Assembly (NCBI GenBank): GCA_023144145.1
Contig: JAGLGG010000121.1
Span: forward strand, 1 to 11,790
Direction of reading: 5' to 3'
Length of the DNA: 11,790 bases
Source: Anaerolineales bacterium
GTDB lineage: Bacteria > Chloroflexota > Anaerolineae > Anaerolineales > E44-bin32
Shown: in pieces, positions 1-5,926 of the stretch
Numbering within the stretch: position 1 is the stretch's first letter
How the letters are laid out: every line of letters starts with the position of its first letter
Made by a program: the position numbers and the translations under genes
The notes under the pieces: generated by a model
Seen by the model: only the letters and a program-made list of their open reading frames with translations
Told to the model about the DNA's origin: nothing
Database searches by the model: none

Positions 1-921
1 CTGAATGCCTCAGGAGCGAATGTTTCATGCACAGGATACGATCCCGAGGCAAAAGTTGCGCGTGAGTCAAAAAAAGCGGGACAAATTGACCGCATCGTTT
101 TTAACCCTGGGAAGGCGTCCCAAAATGCTGACATCATCTTTATGACCGTAGCTGCAGATCTGGTCAAAGAATTTCTCGAAATTATCGGGCCCACCCTGAA
201 GAAGGGCGCAGTGATTCTCGACATGTCGCCTTTAAAATCAGCCGCTATGACATGGGCGTCAGAAATACTTCGGGAAGACACCTATTATATTGGGGCAGTA
301 CCCGTGATCAATCCAATTTACCTGGAAGGTGATGCAACTGATTCGACACTTCCGAATGCTGATATGTTTCGTGATGGATTGCTTGCCCTGGCCATCCCTG
401 CTCATACTCCTGAGGATGTCATTGGACTGACTTTTGCTATCGCTGACATCATCGGAGCCAAACCCTTTTTCATCGACGTTGCTGAAATCGACGCGGTAAC
501 CGCTACTGTCGAACAACTTCCAGCACTGCTAAGCATTACGCTTCTCCAGTTGGGGCTCAGAGCACCAATTTGGCGAGAGATTCAACAATTGGCAGGACGG
601 CATTGGTCGAAATCGACGATAATTGGAGTTAAACACGATCCGCTAGAGTTAAGTGAATCAATCAAGCTCAACCGCCAGAATGTAGTTTATAAATTGGATT
701 CCCTTATTGAAGAATTAGAGCGGATGCGATCATTCCTTGTTGCCGAGGACGATGAAGCTCTTACCAATTACATCACTGAATCAAACAGTGCCTTTTACTC
801 CTGGTTATCAGACCGAAAACTGGGCAAGTTCTCGAGGCCTGAGCAAAAATTTCCAACTGTCCCTAGGAGTAATATTCTTAATCGCCTCCTAGGATCTGGC
901 AGATCAAAAGACAAGCGATAA
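1..921 (+). CDS. TyrA/prephenate dehydrogenase-like protein lacking catalytic histidines (5' partial)
   Basis: The frame is open from base 1, so the true start and probably the GxGxxG nucleotide motif lie outside the window; 306 codons are visible. The first residues (GYDPEAKVARES, then a GQIDRI segment) match the second half of the NAD(P)-binding fold of prephenate/arogenate dehydrogenases. They are followed by the ADIIFMTV strand and the GAVILDMSPLKS strand, equivalent to the family's DVGSVK. A helical C-terminal dimerisation domain follows (DAVTATVEQLPALLSITLL, then NRQNVVYKLDSLIEELERM). Two hallmarks are missing: the family's GGHPMAG is GAVPVINPIYL here, and the HD...SHLPH helix reads EIDAVTATVEQLPA. 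The fold is recognisable but prephenate chemistry is doubtful. It could be a paralogue acting on another substrate. Function is unknown beyond NAD(P)-dependent dehydrogenase-like. Confidence 0.8.
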   Translation: MNASGANVSCTGYDPEAKVARESKKAGQIDRIVFNPGKASQNADIIFMTVAADLVKEFLEIIGPTLKKGAVILDMSPLKSAAMTWASEILREDTYYIGAVPVINPIYLEGDATDSTLPNADMFRDGLLALAIPAHTPEDVIGLTFAIADIIGAKPFFIDVAEIDAVTATVEQLPALLSITLLQLGLRAPIWREIQQLAGRHWSKSTIIGVKHDPLELSESIKLNRQNVVYKLDSLIEELERMRSFLVAEDDEALTNYITESNSAFYSWLSDRKLGKFSRPEQKFPTVPRSNILNRLLGSGRSKDKR

Positions 922-988
922 ATAGTGGACTGAAAAAATTACCCTCAAAGCGAGTGGATGGGTATGTGTGGAGGCCCTATTCTTACGA

Positions 989-1016
989 TTGACCTTTTTT
1001 CAGTGGAGTCAATAAT
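989..1016 (+). promoter_or_regulatory. Sigma-70-like promoter for the kbl-type gene
   Basis: A -35 TTGACC (989-994) and a -10 AATAAT (1011-1016) each match the consensus at 5 of 6 positions and are 16 bp apart. They lie 29 bp upstream of the ATG at 1045, leaving a leader of about 22 nt. The arms ATTGAC (988-993) and GTCAAT (1008-1013) form an inverted repeat across the promoter, which might be an operator, but 6-bp arms are weak evidence. Confidence 0.55.
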
Positions 1017-1044
1017 TTATTATCAAACTTGATTGAGGGAAATA

Positions 1045-2235
1045 ATGCCAGACCAAGAAAAGATTCAATGGATTTCGGATGAACTCGAAAATCTACGCCA
1101 ATCCGGCCTTTACACCAGCATTCGTACTCTGAACTCACCCCAAGGATCCTGGCTGGATGTCGATGGCAAAAGAGCGCTGAATTTCTGTTCCAACAATTAC
1201 CTTGGGCTTGCGAACCACCCAAAGATTACCCAAGCAGCCAAAAAGGCTATCGACGACTTCGGTGTTGGCCCCGGCGCTGTCAGAACTATTGCCGGCACCA
1301 TGGGACTTCATCTGGAGCTCGAGAATCGTCTTGCTGCATTCAAAGGGGTTGAAGCAGCGATCACGTTTCAGTCTGGATTCAATGCAAATATTGGAGCAAT
1401 CCCTGCGCTTGTCAGTAAAGAGGATGTGATTTACTCCGACGAACTTAACCACGCTAGCATTATCGATGGCTGCAGGCTCTCTAGAGCAAAGGTCATACGC
1501 TATGCTCATTGTGATCCTGAAGATCTAAATCGCGTTATCAATGAAAGCTCAAAAGACGGATACCGCCGCACCTTGGTCATCACGGACGGTGTGTTCAGTA
1601 TGGATGGCGATGTTGCCCCATTGGATGATATCTACCAAATCGCTCATGCCCATAACTGTCTCCTCATGGTTGATGATGCACATGGTGAAGGTGTTCTTGG
1701 GAGAGGGGGGCGAGGAATCGTTGATCATTATGATCTTCATGGGAAGGTCGATATCGAGGTAGGAACTTTATCGAAAGCTTTCGGAGTTGTGGGCGGTCTT
1801 GTAGCAGGCAAACGTATCATCATTGATTGGCTGCGGCAGAGAGGCCGGCCTTTCCTCTTTTCTTCTGCTATGACACTTCCCGATGTGGCCGCTTGTATTG
1901 CCGCTGTAGATTTATTGGAGCAGTCAACTGAACTAGTCGACCGCTTATGGAAAAATACTGCCTACTTCAAGGAAGAGGTGCAAAAGCTCGGTTTTGACAC
2001 TGGAAATAGTGCAACGCCCATCACCCCAATCATGCTTGGCGAAGCACCACTGGCGCAAGAATTCAGTAGGCGGTTATTTGAGGAAGGTGTATTTGCGATG
2101 TCAATTGGGTTTCCAACTGTGCCCCGTGGAAAAGCCCGAATTCGAGTGATGATCTCAGCCGCTCATAGCCGTGAAGATCTAAACCGGGGCTTGGAAATCT
2201 TTGGGAAAGTTGGCAAGGAGCTTCATGTTATTTAG
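1045..2235 (+). CDS. kbl: 2-amino-3-ketobutyrate CoA ligase / 8-amino-7-oxononanoate synthase family PLP enzyme
   Basis: This is a 396-aa alpha-oxoamine synthase of the fold-type I PLP family. It condenses an amino acid with an acyl-CoA: glycine plus acetyl-CoA for Kbl (threonine catabolism), or L-alanine plus pimeloyl thioester for BioF (biotin synthesis). Visible signatures are FCSNNYLGLANHP near residues 47-59, NHASIIDGCRL at 135-144, TDGVFSMDG at 180-188, MVDDAHGEGVLG at 208-219 (D210 under the pyridine nitrogen), and GTLSKAFGVVGG with the Schiff-base lysine at K244. NHASIIDG and TDGVFSMDG resemble E. coli Kbl closely, so glycine C-acetyltransferase is preferred, but many bacterial Kbl-like proteins also serve as BioF. 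No bio or tdh gene is nearby to decide. ATG 1045 is chosen over the in-frame TTG at 1033 because GAGGGA (1035-1040) is then a usable ribosome binding site and the length fits the family. Confidence 0.88.
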   Translation: MPDQEKIQWISDELENLRQSGLYTSIRTLNSPQGSWLDVDGKRALNFCSNNYLGLANHPKITQAAKKAIDDFGVGPGAVRTIAGTMGLHLELENRLAAFKGVEAAITFQSGFNANIGAIPALVSKEDVIYSDELNHASIIDGCRLSRAKVIRYAHCDPEDLNRVINESSKDGYRRTLVITDGVFSMDGDVAPLDDIYQIAHAHNCLLMVDDAHGEGVLGRGGRGIVDHYDLHGKVDIEVGTLSKAFGVVGGLVAGKRIIIDWLRQRGRPFLFSSAMTLPDVAACIAAVDLLEQSTELVDRLWKNTAYFKEEVQKLGFDTGNSATPITPIMLGEAPLAQEFSRRLFEEGVFAMSIGFPTVPRGKARIRVMISAAHSREDLNRGLEIFGKVGKELHVI

Positions 2236-2342
2236 ATCTGCGCAGCCCCTTATGTTTGATTACCATCACAAATCAGGTTGCAAGTTTATTGGGGCTGTCT
2301 AAAAAGAGGTACTAGTTACCGCTCTACTATTGGAAATTAGTC

Positions 2343-2385
2343 GTAAGGGCGACTGGTGACGTGCGTTAGCACGCGTCGCCCCTAC
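2343..2385. repeat. REP-like imperfect palindrome (GTAGGGGCGAC family)
   Basis: The outer arms GTAAGGGCGAC (2343-2353) and GTCGCCCCTAC (2375-2385) are inverted at 10 of 11 positions. The inner arms CGTGC (2360-2364) and GCACG (2369-2373) pair around a GTTA loop. Short palindromes ending in GTAGGGGCGAC/GTCGCCCCTAC are dispersed interspersed repeats in several phyla, including Chloroflexota and cyanobacteria (from memory). Only one copy is visible here, so repeat status is inferred from the motif. Confidence 0.5.
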
Positions 2386-2489
2386 ACCTGGGAATTAATT
2401 ACCATCAACCCTTGAAAATCCTATATATCAGATTTTCACAGATGATGGATAACCTTTTGGGAAAGCCCCCTCTTTTCATGAAGTCATAA

Positions 2490-2515
2490 AATGCCCGTCA
2501 AGCTTGACGGGCATT
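2490..2515 (-). terminator. Perfect 26-bp palindrome, possible bidirectional terminator
   Basis: The half-site AATGCCCGTCAAG is followed directly by its exact complement, centred between 2502 and 2503. On the minus strand the stem ends in a short T-run (GGGCATTTTAT), which suits termination of the 73-aa gene ending at 2556. On the plus strand it is followed by TCATCATTA, a poor U-tract. It lies between two convergent genes, where shared terminators are common. It could instead be a protein-binding palindrome. Confidence 0.45.
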
Positions 2516-2555
2516 CATCATTACAGGGTCAATAATCAGGTTGTCTGCTGTAGGT

Positions 2556-2777
2556 TTAGGTCAATGGGTCAAAATCGGGCAATGTTCCTGCCCAACAGCA
2601 TGTAGGTTGATTGCGTTGATTACATTCAAGCCCTCGAGAGCATCTGCGCCCCAAGATCCTCGGCGGCTGGTCCGGGAGGATATCTGCCGCGTAAACAAGG
2701 CGCGCTTCCAAGCTCACTTCTTCACCAATTCTTTCACACATCGTACGCGTTTGGGTCTCCCAAGTTACATAAGCCAT
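2556..2777 (-). CDS. Small cysteine-rich protein of unknown function (73 aa)
   Basis: I do not recognise a named family. The start ATG at 2777 is well supported: GAGGAG (2792-2787 on the minus strand) lies 9 nt upstream. A longer in-frame reading from 2828 adds 17 residues but has no such site. The protein has five cysteines: C14, then C46, C52 and the adjacent pair C60-C61 in a C-x5-C-x7-CC arrangement. The conserved-looking stretches are YAADILPDQPPR (residues 29-40), CSRGLECNQRNQPTCCWAG (46-64) and the C-terminal PDFDPL. No signal peptide or membrane segment is seen. The cysteine spacing suggests a small metal-binding or disulfide-stabilised domain; this is inference. It is flanked by a terminator on each side on its own strand, so it is probably monocistronic. 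Confidence 0.7.
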   Translation of the reverse strand: MAYVTWETQTRTMCERIGEEVSLEARLVYAADILPDQPPRILGRRCSRGLECNQRNQPTCCWAGTLPDFDPLT

Positions 2778-2855
2778 GAGCTCACACTCCTCAAAAAGCA
2801 TTGGTCTTTTCAAGGCAAGACCATCCACCGCAATATGTTTCCGAGTAATTCAATT

Positions 2856-2969
2856 TTACACTACTTGGTCCAATCCATCTGGCGTAGTACCAACGGTCAT
2901 CCAAGGAATAGCGCATTGACTATCGCCGTGACGGATGAGGACGGGCTTAGAATTTAATGAACGTGTCAT
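2856..2969 (-). CDS. Doubtful 37-aa ORF
   Basis: An ATG-to-TAA reading frame of 37 codons lies in the leader region of the 73-aa gene. Its second half, SQCAIPWMTVGTTPDGLDQVV shortened to the core IPWMTVGTTPDGLDQVV, looks protein-like rather than random. There is no Shine-Dalgarno sequence before the ATG, and I know no homologue. It could be a small protein, the remnant of a longer gene, or chance. Confidence 0.2.
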   Translation of the reverse strand: MTRSLNSKPVLIRHGDSQCAIPWMTVGTTPDGLDQVV

Positions 2970-2992
2970 TTTCACAAAGGTCACTTGGATTT

Positions 2993-3020
2993 AAAAAAAG
3001 AAAAGCCCTGGTCGGGCTTT
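2993..3020 (-). terminator. Rho-independent terminator on the minus strand
   Basis: On the minus strand AAAGCCC and GGGCTTT (3020-3014 and 3008-3002) form a 7-bp stem with a 5-nt loop. The stem runs into TCTTTTTTT (3001-2993). It lies about 150 nt past the stop of the 105-aa gene and should end transcripts of the radical SAM operon. Confidence 0.85.
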
Positions 3021-3170
3021 GATGATGGTTGCTATATAAGCACCCGGGTGAGATGGACCAGGACTGAACACATTTTAAACTTTCAAGCCCCTGATCACAA
3101 GAGACAAGTGGTAGCATATACTGACCCATTTGGACGTACAGATATGTTCAGGTACTTATTCATCTCTGGG

Positions 3171-3488
3171 TCAAAATTGGAATCTCTTTTTCATCGGAAC
3201 AATCCGCCGCTGGTAATTAATCACGAACTCTTGAAGCCTTGTCTCCAACTCTTTAAAATCATGGGATGTGAGAATACCTTCAAGAGTGTGCCGATCCGAA
3301 GCCAGAAACCCTGTAAGTCGCAATGGGTATGCACCATAGGCCGTATGCCATGCCTCACACATCTGCAATCCCAAATGCTCAAGAGTAGGGATAAATTCTC
3401 CTAGCACATATTGAAAATACGCTTCGCGCTTCCCTGGCAAAGGATCGAAACTGAGTAGAAGCTTTACCGACTCCTGTTCCTGTTCCAT
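3171..3488 (-). CDS. Conserved-looking small protein of unknown function (105 aa) downstream of amrS
   Basis: No named family is recognised. The first strand VKLLLSFDPLPGKREAYFQYV leads into a helix and then EFIPTLEHLGLQMCEAWHTAYG, a later strand LRLTGFLASD, a helical LEGILTSHDFKELETRLQEFV, and a basic C-terminus ending KKRFQF. This beta-alpha-beta-beta-alpha-beta pattern at about 100 residues resembles a dimeric ferredoxin-like barrel (NIPSNAP/EthD/ABM style); that is inference from pattern only. There is no signal peptide, and the single cysteine is in MCEAWH. AAGGA lies 7 nt before the ATG at 3488. The gene follows the radical SAM gene on the same strand with a 114-nt gap and is closed by the terminator at 2993-3020, so co-transcription is likely. 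Confidence 0.7.
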   Translation of the reverse strand: MEQEQESVKLLLSFDPLPGKREAYFQYVLGEFIPTLEHLGLQMCEAWHTAYGAYPLRLTGFLASDRHTLEGILTSHDFKELETRLQEFVINYQRRIVPMKKRFQF

Positions 3489-3602
3489 ACTTTCATCCTT
3501 CCTCAGAAAAATCAGACATTGGCTTTCAGCGTAATGTAAATTGTCGATGTTTTCCGATAACTTACACCACGTCTTGAGATGTGATCAGAATTCATTCGCA
3601 AA

Positions 3603-4730
3603 TTACCGGATTGGGCGCGGTCTTCTACCAAAAATGTCATTCGCTGAACCTGTTTTAATTTGGGCAGGATCATTTGTCCATACTCCAGCAATGGTTGTAC
3701 CACATTTTGAACAGGTACCCTCGCCGGTTATTTGATAATCAAGGACGACATAGCCATAACGTTTGATGAGCATATCACTACAGTTCGGACAGAATGTGTG
3801 CTCGTACTGTCCTACCCTGCCCGGCAGGTTGCCTGCGTACACATAGCGCAGACCTGCTTCTGCTCCAATCTCAGCAGCACGTATCAAGGTCTCGACCGTC
3901 GTGTTTGGCGGATCCATCATGTGGTAGTTTTTATGAAATGCTGATACGTGCCAAGGTATATCCGGCGATACAGAAGATATATAACGGGCGGCATCCATCA
4001 ACTCGTCGACACTATCGTTGAAGCCCGGAACAACCAACGTGACGATTTCAACCCAAAACCCCAGATCATGGGCTGATTTGATTGTGTCGAGAACATTTTG
4101 CAATACGCCACCCAATCCACGGTATTGCTTATCTTGCATGGTCTTCAGATCAATTTTAAATCCGGTGACATAGGGCTTGAGGTATTCAAGCACCTCTTGA
4201 GTGGCATTGCCGTTGGAGACGTAGACACAAGTCATTCCAGCTTTAATTGCCTCTTCGAAAACCGCTTTGGCCCACTCGGATGTTATCAGTGGCTCATTGT
4301 AGGAAGAGGCGACAACTCGCGCGCCCATCTTCACGCCGAACTCCACCATTTCTTTCGGGGAAATTGGTCGAACGTATGATCCAGCGAAATCTGAAGCTGG
4401 ATCTCTAAGAGCTTGTGAACTCACCCAATTTTGACAATAGGCACAGTGGAAATCACAACCCAGCATCCCGAAAGTCAGTGCGTCTGATGCTGGGTAGAAG
4501 TGATAGAATGGTTTCTTTTCGATTGGGTCGCTTTGTAATGCACCTACATAGCCCCAGGGGACCTGCAAACGCCCATTTTGATTGAAGCGGACTTTGCAAA
4601 TCCCCCTTCGCCCTTCACGAATGAGGCAAAGGTGCGCACAAGCGTAACAACGCACGGAAACATCAGGCAGAGCTTCATAAAGCTCGCCTTCAACCGTCAT
4701 AGAGTCAAGATAGTCGGACAATGATTTCAT
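3603..4730 (-). CDS. amrS: AmmeMemoRadiSam-type radical SAM enzyme
   Basis: This 375-aa protein has the radical SAM cluster GCDFHCAYCQNW, whose cysteines C92, C96 and C99 (Cx3Cx2C) bind the SAM-cleaving [4Fe-4S] cluster. An N-terminal cysteine module precedes it (C28, C31, C35, C45 in CYACAHLCLIREGRRGICKVR-type spacing). Two CxxC pairs near the C-terminus (C314/C317 and C340/C343) look like a zinc ribbon. This order matches the radical SAM member of the AmmeMemoRadiSam group, often encoded beside AMMECR1 and Memo proteins; neither is in this window. It is related to pyruvate formate-lyase activases, but the physiological reaction is not something I can state. A perfect TATAAT (4751-4746) sits 15 nt before the ATG and no Shine-Dalgarno is visible, so the mRNA may be nearly leaderless. 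A later in-frame ATG at 4700 also lacks one. Confidence 0.88.
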   Translation of the reverse strand: MKSLSDYLDSMTVEGELYEALPDVSVRCYACAHLCLIREGRRGICKVRFNQNGRLQVPWGYVGALQSDPIEKKPFYHFYPASDALTFGMLGCDFHCAYCQNWVSSQALRDPASDFAGSYVRPISPKEMVEFGVKMGARVVASSYNEPLITSEWAKAVFEEAIKAGMTCVYVSNGNATQEVLEYLKPYVTGFKIDLKTMQDKQYRGLGGVLQNVLDTIKSAHDLGFWVEIVTLVVPGFNDSVDELMDAARYISSVSPDIPWHVSAFHKNYHMMDPPNTTVETLIRAAEIGAEAGLRYVYAGNLPGRVGQYEHTFCPNCSDMLIKRYGYVVLDYQITGEGTCSKCGTTIAGVWTNDPAQIKTGSANDIFGRRPRPIR

Positions 4731-4745
4731 TGTCGTATTAGAATC

Positions 4746-4795
4746 ATTATACTCGTTCTTAAATCCTGAAGGTAATTTGACGATTGAGGGTCAAA
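4746..4795 (-). promoter_or_regulatory. Probable amrS promoter with an upstream inverted repeat
   Basis: On the minus strand TATAAT (4751-4746) is a perfect -10. The matching -35 position reads TACCTT, a poor match. Just upstream lies TTTGAC-N8-GTCAAA (plus-strand arms 4776-4781 and 4790-4795), centred about 46 bp before the expected transcription start. That is a plausible activator position, which would fit the weak -35. The regulator is unknown. Confidence 0.4.
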
Positions 4796-4815
4796 CAACA
4801 CTGACTTCACCAATC

Positions 4816-4844
4816 GATTGCCGAATTGCCCAACGATGGCAATC
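4816..4844. promoter_or_regulatory. Inverted repeat in the amrS-mobA divergent region
   Basis: GATTGCC (4816-4822) and GGCAATC (4838-4844) are perfect 7-bp arms 15 bp apart. A second ATTGCC (4825-4830) repeats the left arm directly. It lies about 70 bp before mobA and could be an operator for the divergent pair or a structure in the mobA leader. It does not look like the long Moco riboswitch. Confidence 0.3.
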
Positions 4845-4912
4845 CATCAGGAATTGAGAAGATGGAATCTAACTTTTTGAGTTAGTTCAGTTACGAGTGA
4901 AGGCGAATATCA

Positions 4913-5506
4913 ATGTTAACAATCGCAATTCTAGCAGGTGGAAAATCAGAACGAATCGGGGAGTACAAGGCACTCCTCCCGCTGGCGGGCAAACCGTTGA
5001 TCGAACATCTGCTTAGACGAATATCTGGAATTGGGGATGAGCTGCTCATATGCACGAATCAACCCGCGCAACTTGCCTATCTTGGGATCCGGACCGTCCC
5101 TGATCTGCTACCTTCCTCTGGTTCGATCATCGGCTTACATAGTGCTTTGAGTGCAGCTAAGAACATGCACGTGCTCGTCCTTGGGTGTGACATGCCGTTT
5201 GTGAATACACAGCTGCTCACTTATTTAGCTGACCTCGCACCAAAAGCAGATGTGATCGTCCCATTTTTTAAGGGCGAGTATGAACCCCTTCATGCTGTAT
5301 ATTCTCGCAATTGCATCGAGGCAATTGAGGTTTCGTTGAGATTAAAGCAAAACCGAATAAGTGGTTTGTACGAAAAAGTAAGCGTGCATACCGTTGGCGA
5401 AACTGAAATTTCTTCATTTGATCCTTCCGGGATAAGTTTCTTCAACATTAATACCCGTGAAGATTTATCATTTGCCGAGGAAATCATCGATAAGATCGAT
5501 GAGTGA
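4913..5506 (+). CDS. mobA: Molybdenum cofactor guanylyltransferase
   Basis: A 197-aa cytoplasmic nucleotidyltransferase that attaches GMP from GTP to Mo-molybdopterin, giving the bis-MGD cofactor of DMSO-reductase-family enzymes. The signature loop LAGGKSERIGEYKALLPLAG (residues 7-26) includes the GTP-contacting lysine K19. LGCDMPFV at 90-97 carries the metal-binding D93. EPLHAVYS (124-131) and the C-terminal FFNINTREDL complete the family pattern, and length is normal for MobA. The ATG at 4913 gives the canonical N-terminus; GAAGG lies about 9 nt upstream. No other molybdopterin gene is in the window. CTP:molybdopterin cytidylyltransferase (MocA) is a related alternative, but the LAGG and GCDMPF details fit MobA better. 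Confidence 0.9.
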   Translation: MLTIAILAGGKSERIGEYKALLPLAGKPLIEHLLRRISGIGDELLICTNQPAQLAYLGIRTVPDLLPSSGSIIGLHSALSAAKNMHVLVLGCDMPFVNTQLLTYLADLAPKADVIVPFFKGEYEPLHAVYSRNCIEAIEVSLRLKQNRISGLYEKVSVHTVGETEISSFDPSGISFFNINTREDLSFAEEIIDKIDE

Positions 5507-5533
5507 ACGAGGGTTGGCCATAAAGCACAGGCC

Positions 5534-5566
5534 AGACATCCAGGTGAGGGGGGCACCCAGATGTCT
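5534..5566 (+). repeat. Inverted repeat / hairpin downstream of mobA
   Basis: AGACATC (5534-5540) pairs with GATGTCT (5560-5566). Inside a symmetrical CA/CA internal loop, GGTG pairs with CACC around a seven-base loop AGGGGGG. The structure begins 28 nt after the mobA stop. It lacks a T-run, so it is not a standard intrinsic terminator. It may protect the 3' end or bind a protein. Confidence 0.45.
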
Positions 5567-5901
5567 GTCTGTGTGGGTACTATACCGATAAAGGTGGGCT
5601 CAGTCAAGGTCATTTGTTTCGCTGTCAGCAAAATGTAAGGTAATGCGAAAATCCGCACTATTTGGGCGCAGCTTAGCCTAGAATAAGCCTATTCACTTCC
5701 CACTCCTACTCCCATGAGAGTCGTTCCTATACTGTAGCAACCCTCTTCATGCGCTGCTTCTTCCCGATACTCACAAGCCACAATTTTTCTAATATCTTTG
5801 GTTTCTAGGCTCTTTTCTAGCATTCCAACACTAGCAAATGACGTCCGTCAGCAGAAACAGGAAGGATTTCACTAGGAAACAGAATATCCCAGCTTAAACT
5901 C

Positions 5902-5925
5902 ATTCATACGAACGAAAGTATGAAT
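5902..5925. promoter_or_regulatory. Perfect palindrome abutting the CNB-gene start codon
   Basis: The arms ATTCATAC (5902-5909) and GTATGAAT (5918-5925) are exact inverted repeats separated by 8 bp, ending one base before the ATG at 5927. The layout suits a dimeric repressor operator (many TetR-type sites look like this). Alternatively, as RNA it is an 8-bp stem with an 8-nt loop that occludes the initiation region. No Shine-Dalgarno sequence is visible before the ATG. Confidence 0.55.
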
Positions 5926-5926
5926 C

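Larger units (their letters stand above)
2236..2555. other. Convergent intergenic region without a gene
   Basis: These 320 bases separate the kbl-type gene (+) from a small minus-strand gene. No credible ORF is seen. Just after the kbl stop a CAGCCCC (2243-2249) can pair with GGGGCTG (2291-2297) around a smaller inner hairpin, without a T-run. Further on lie a REP-like palindrome (2343-2385) and a perfect 26-bp palindrome (2490-2515), listed separately. Confidence 0.6.
2778..3170. other. Intergenic region between two minus-strand genes
   Basis: These 393 bases hold the minus-strand terminator at 2993-3020 and a doubtful 37-codon ORF (2856-2969). The stretch between the terminator and the 73-aa gene should contain that gene's promoter. 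I found only partial matches, for example a TAAAAT on the minus strand near 2859-2854, with no convincing -35. No tRNA or other RNA gene was recognised. Confidence 0.5.
5507..5926. other. 420-bp non-coding region between mobA and the CNB-fold gene
   Basis: No ORF with a ribosome binding site or recognisable product was found on either strand, and no convincing sigma-70 promoter for the downstream gene was seen. The region holds a hairpin just after mobA (5534-5566) and the palindrome at the next start (5902-5925), listed separately. A short direct repeat TTTCTAG occurs twice within about 20 bp near 5804-5822. Confidence 0.5.

Noticed and set aside
2243..2297. CAGCCCC/GGGGCTG stem after the kbl stop as a terminator
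   Set aside because: The loop is 41 nt and no T-run follows; it is too weak to list as a terminator.
2541..2957. 138-aa plus-strand ORF
   Set aside because: It overlaps the better supported minus-strand 73-aa gene, has no ribosome binding site and shows no recognisable protein pattern.
2947..3404. Plus-strand and minus-strand ORFs around 2947-3404
   Set aside because: One (60 aa, minus) reads through the intrinsic terminator; the other (139 aa, plus) is antisense to the 105-aa gene. Neither looks like a protein.
5290..5658. 122-aa minus-strand ORF
   Set aside because: It is largely antisense to mobA and crosses the hairpin; no start signal or family pattern.
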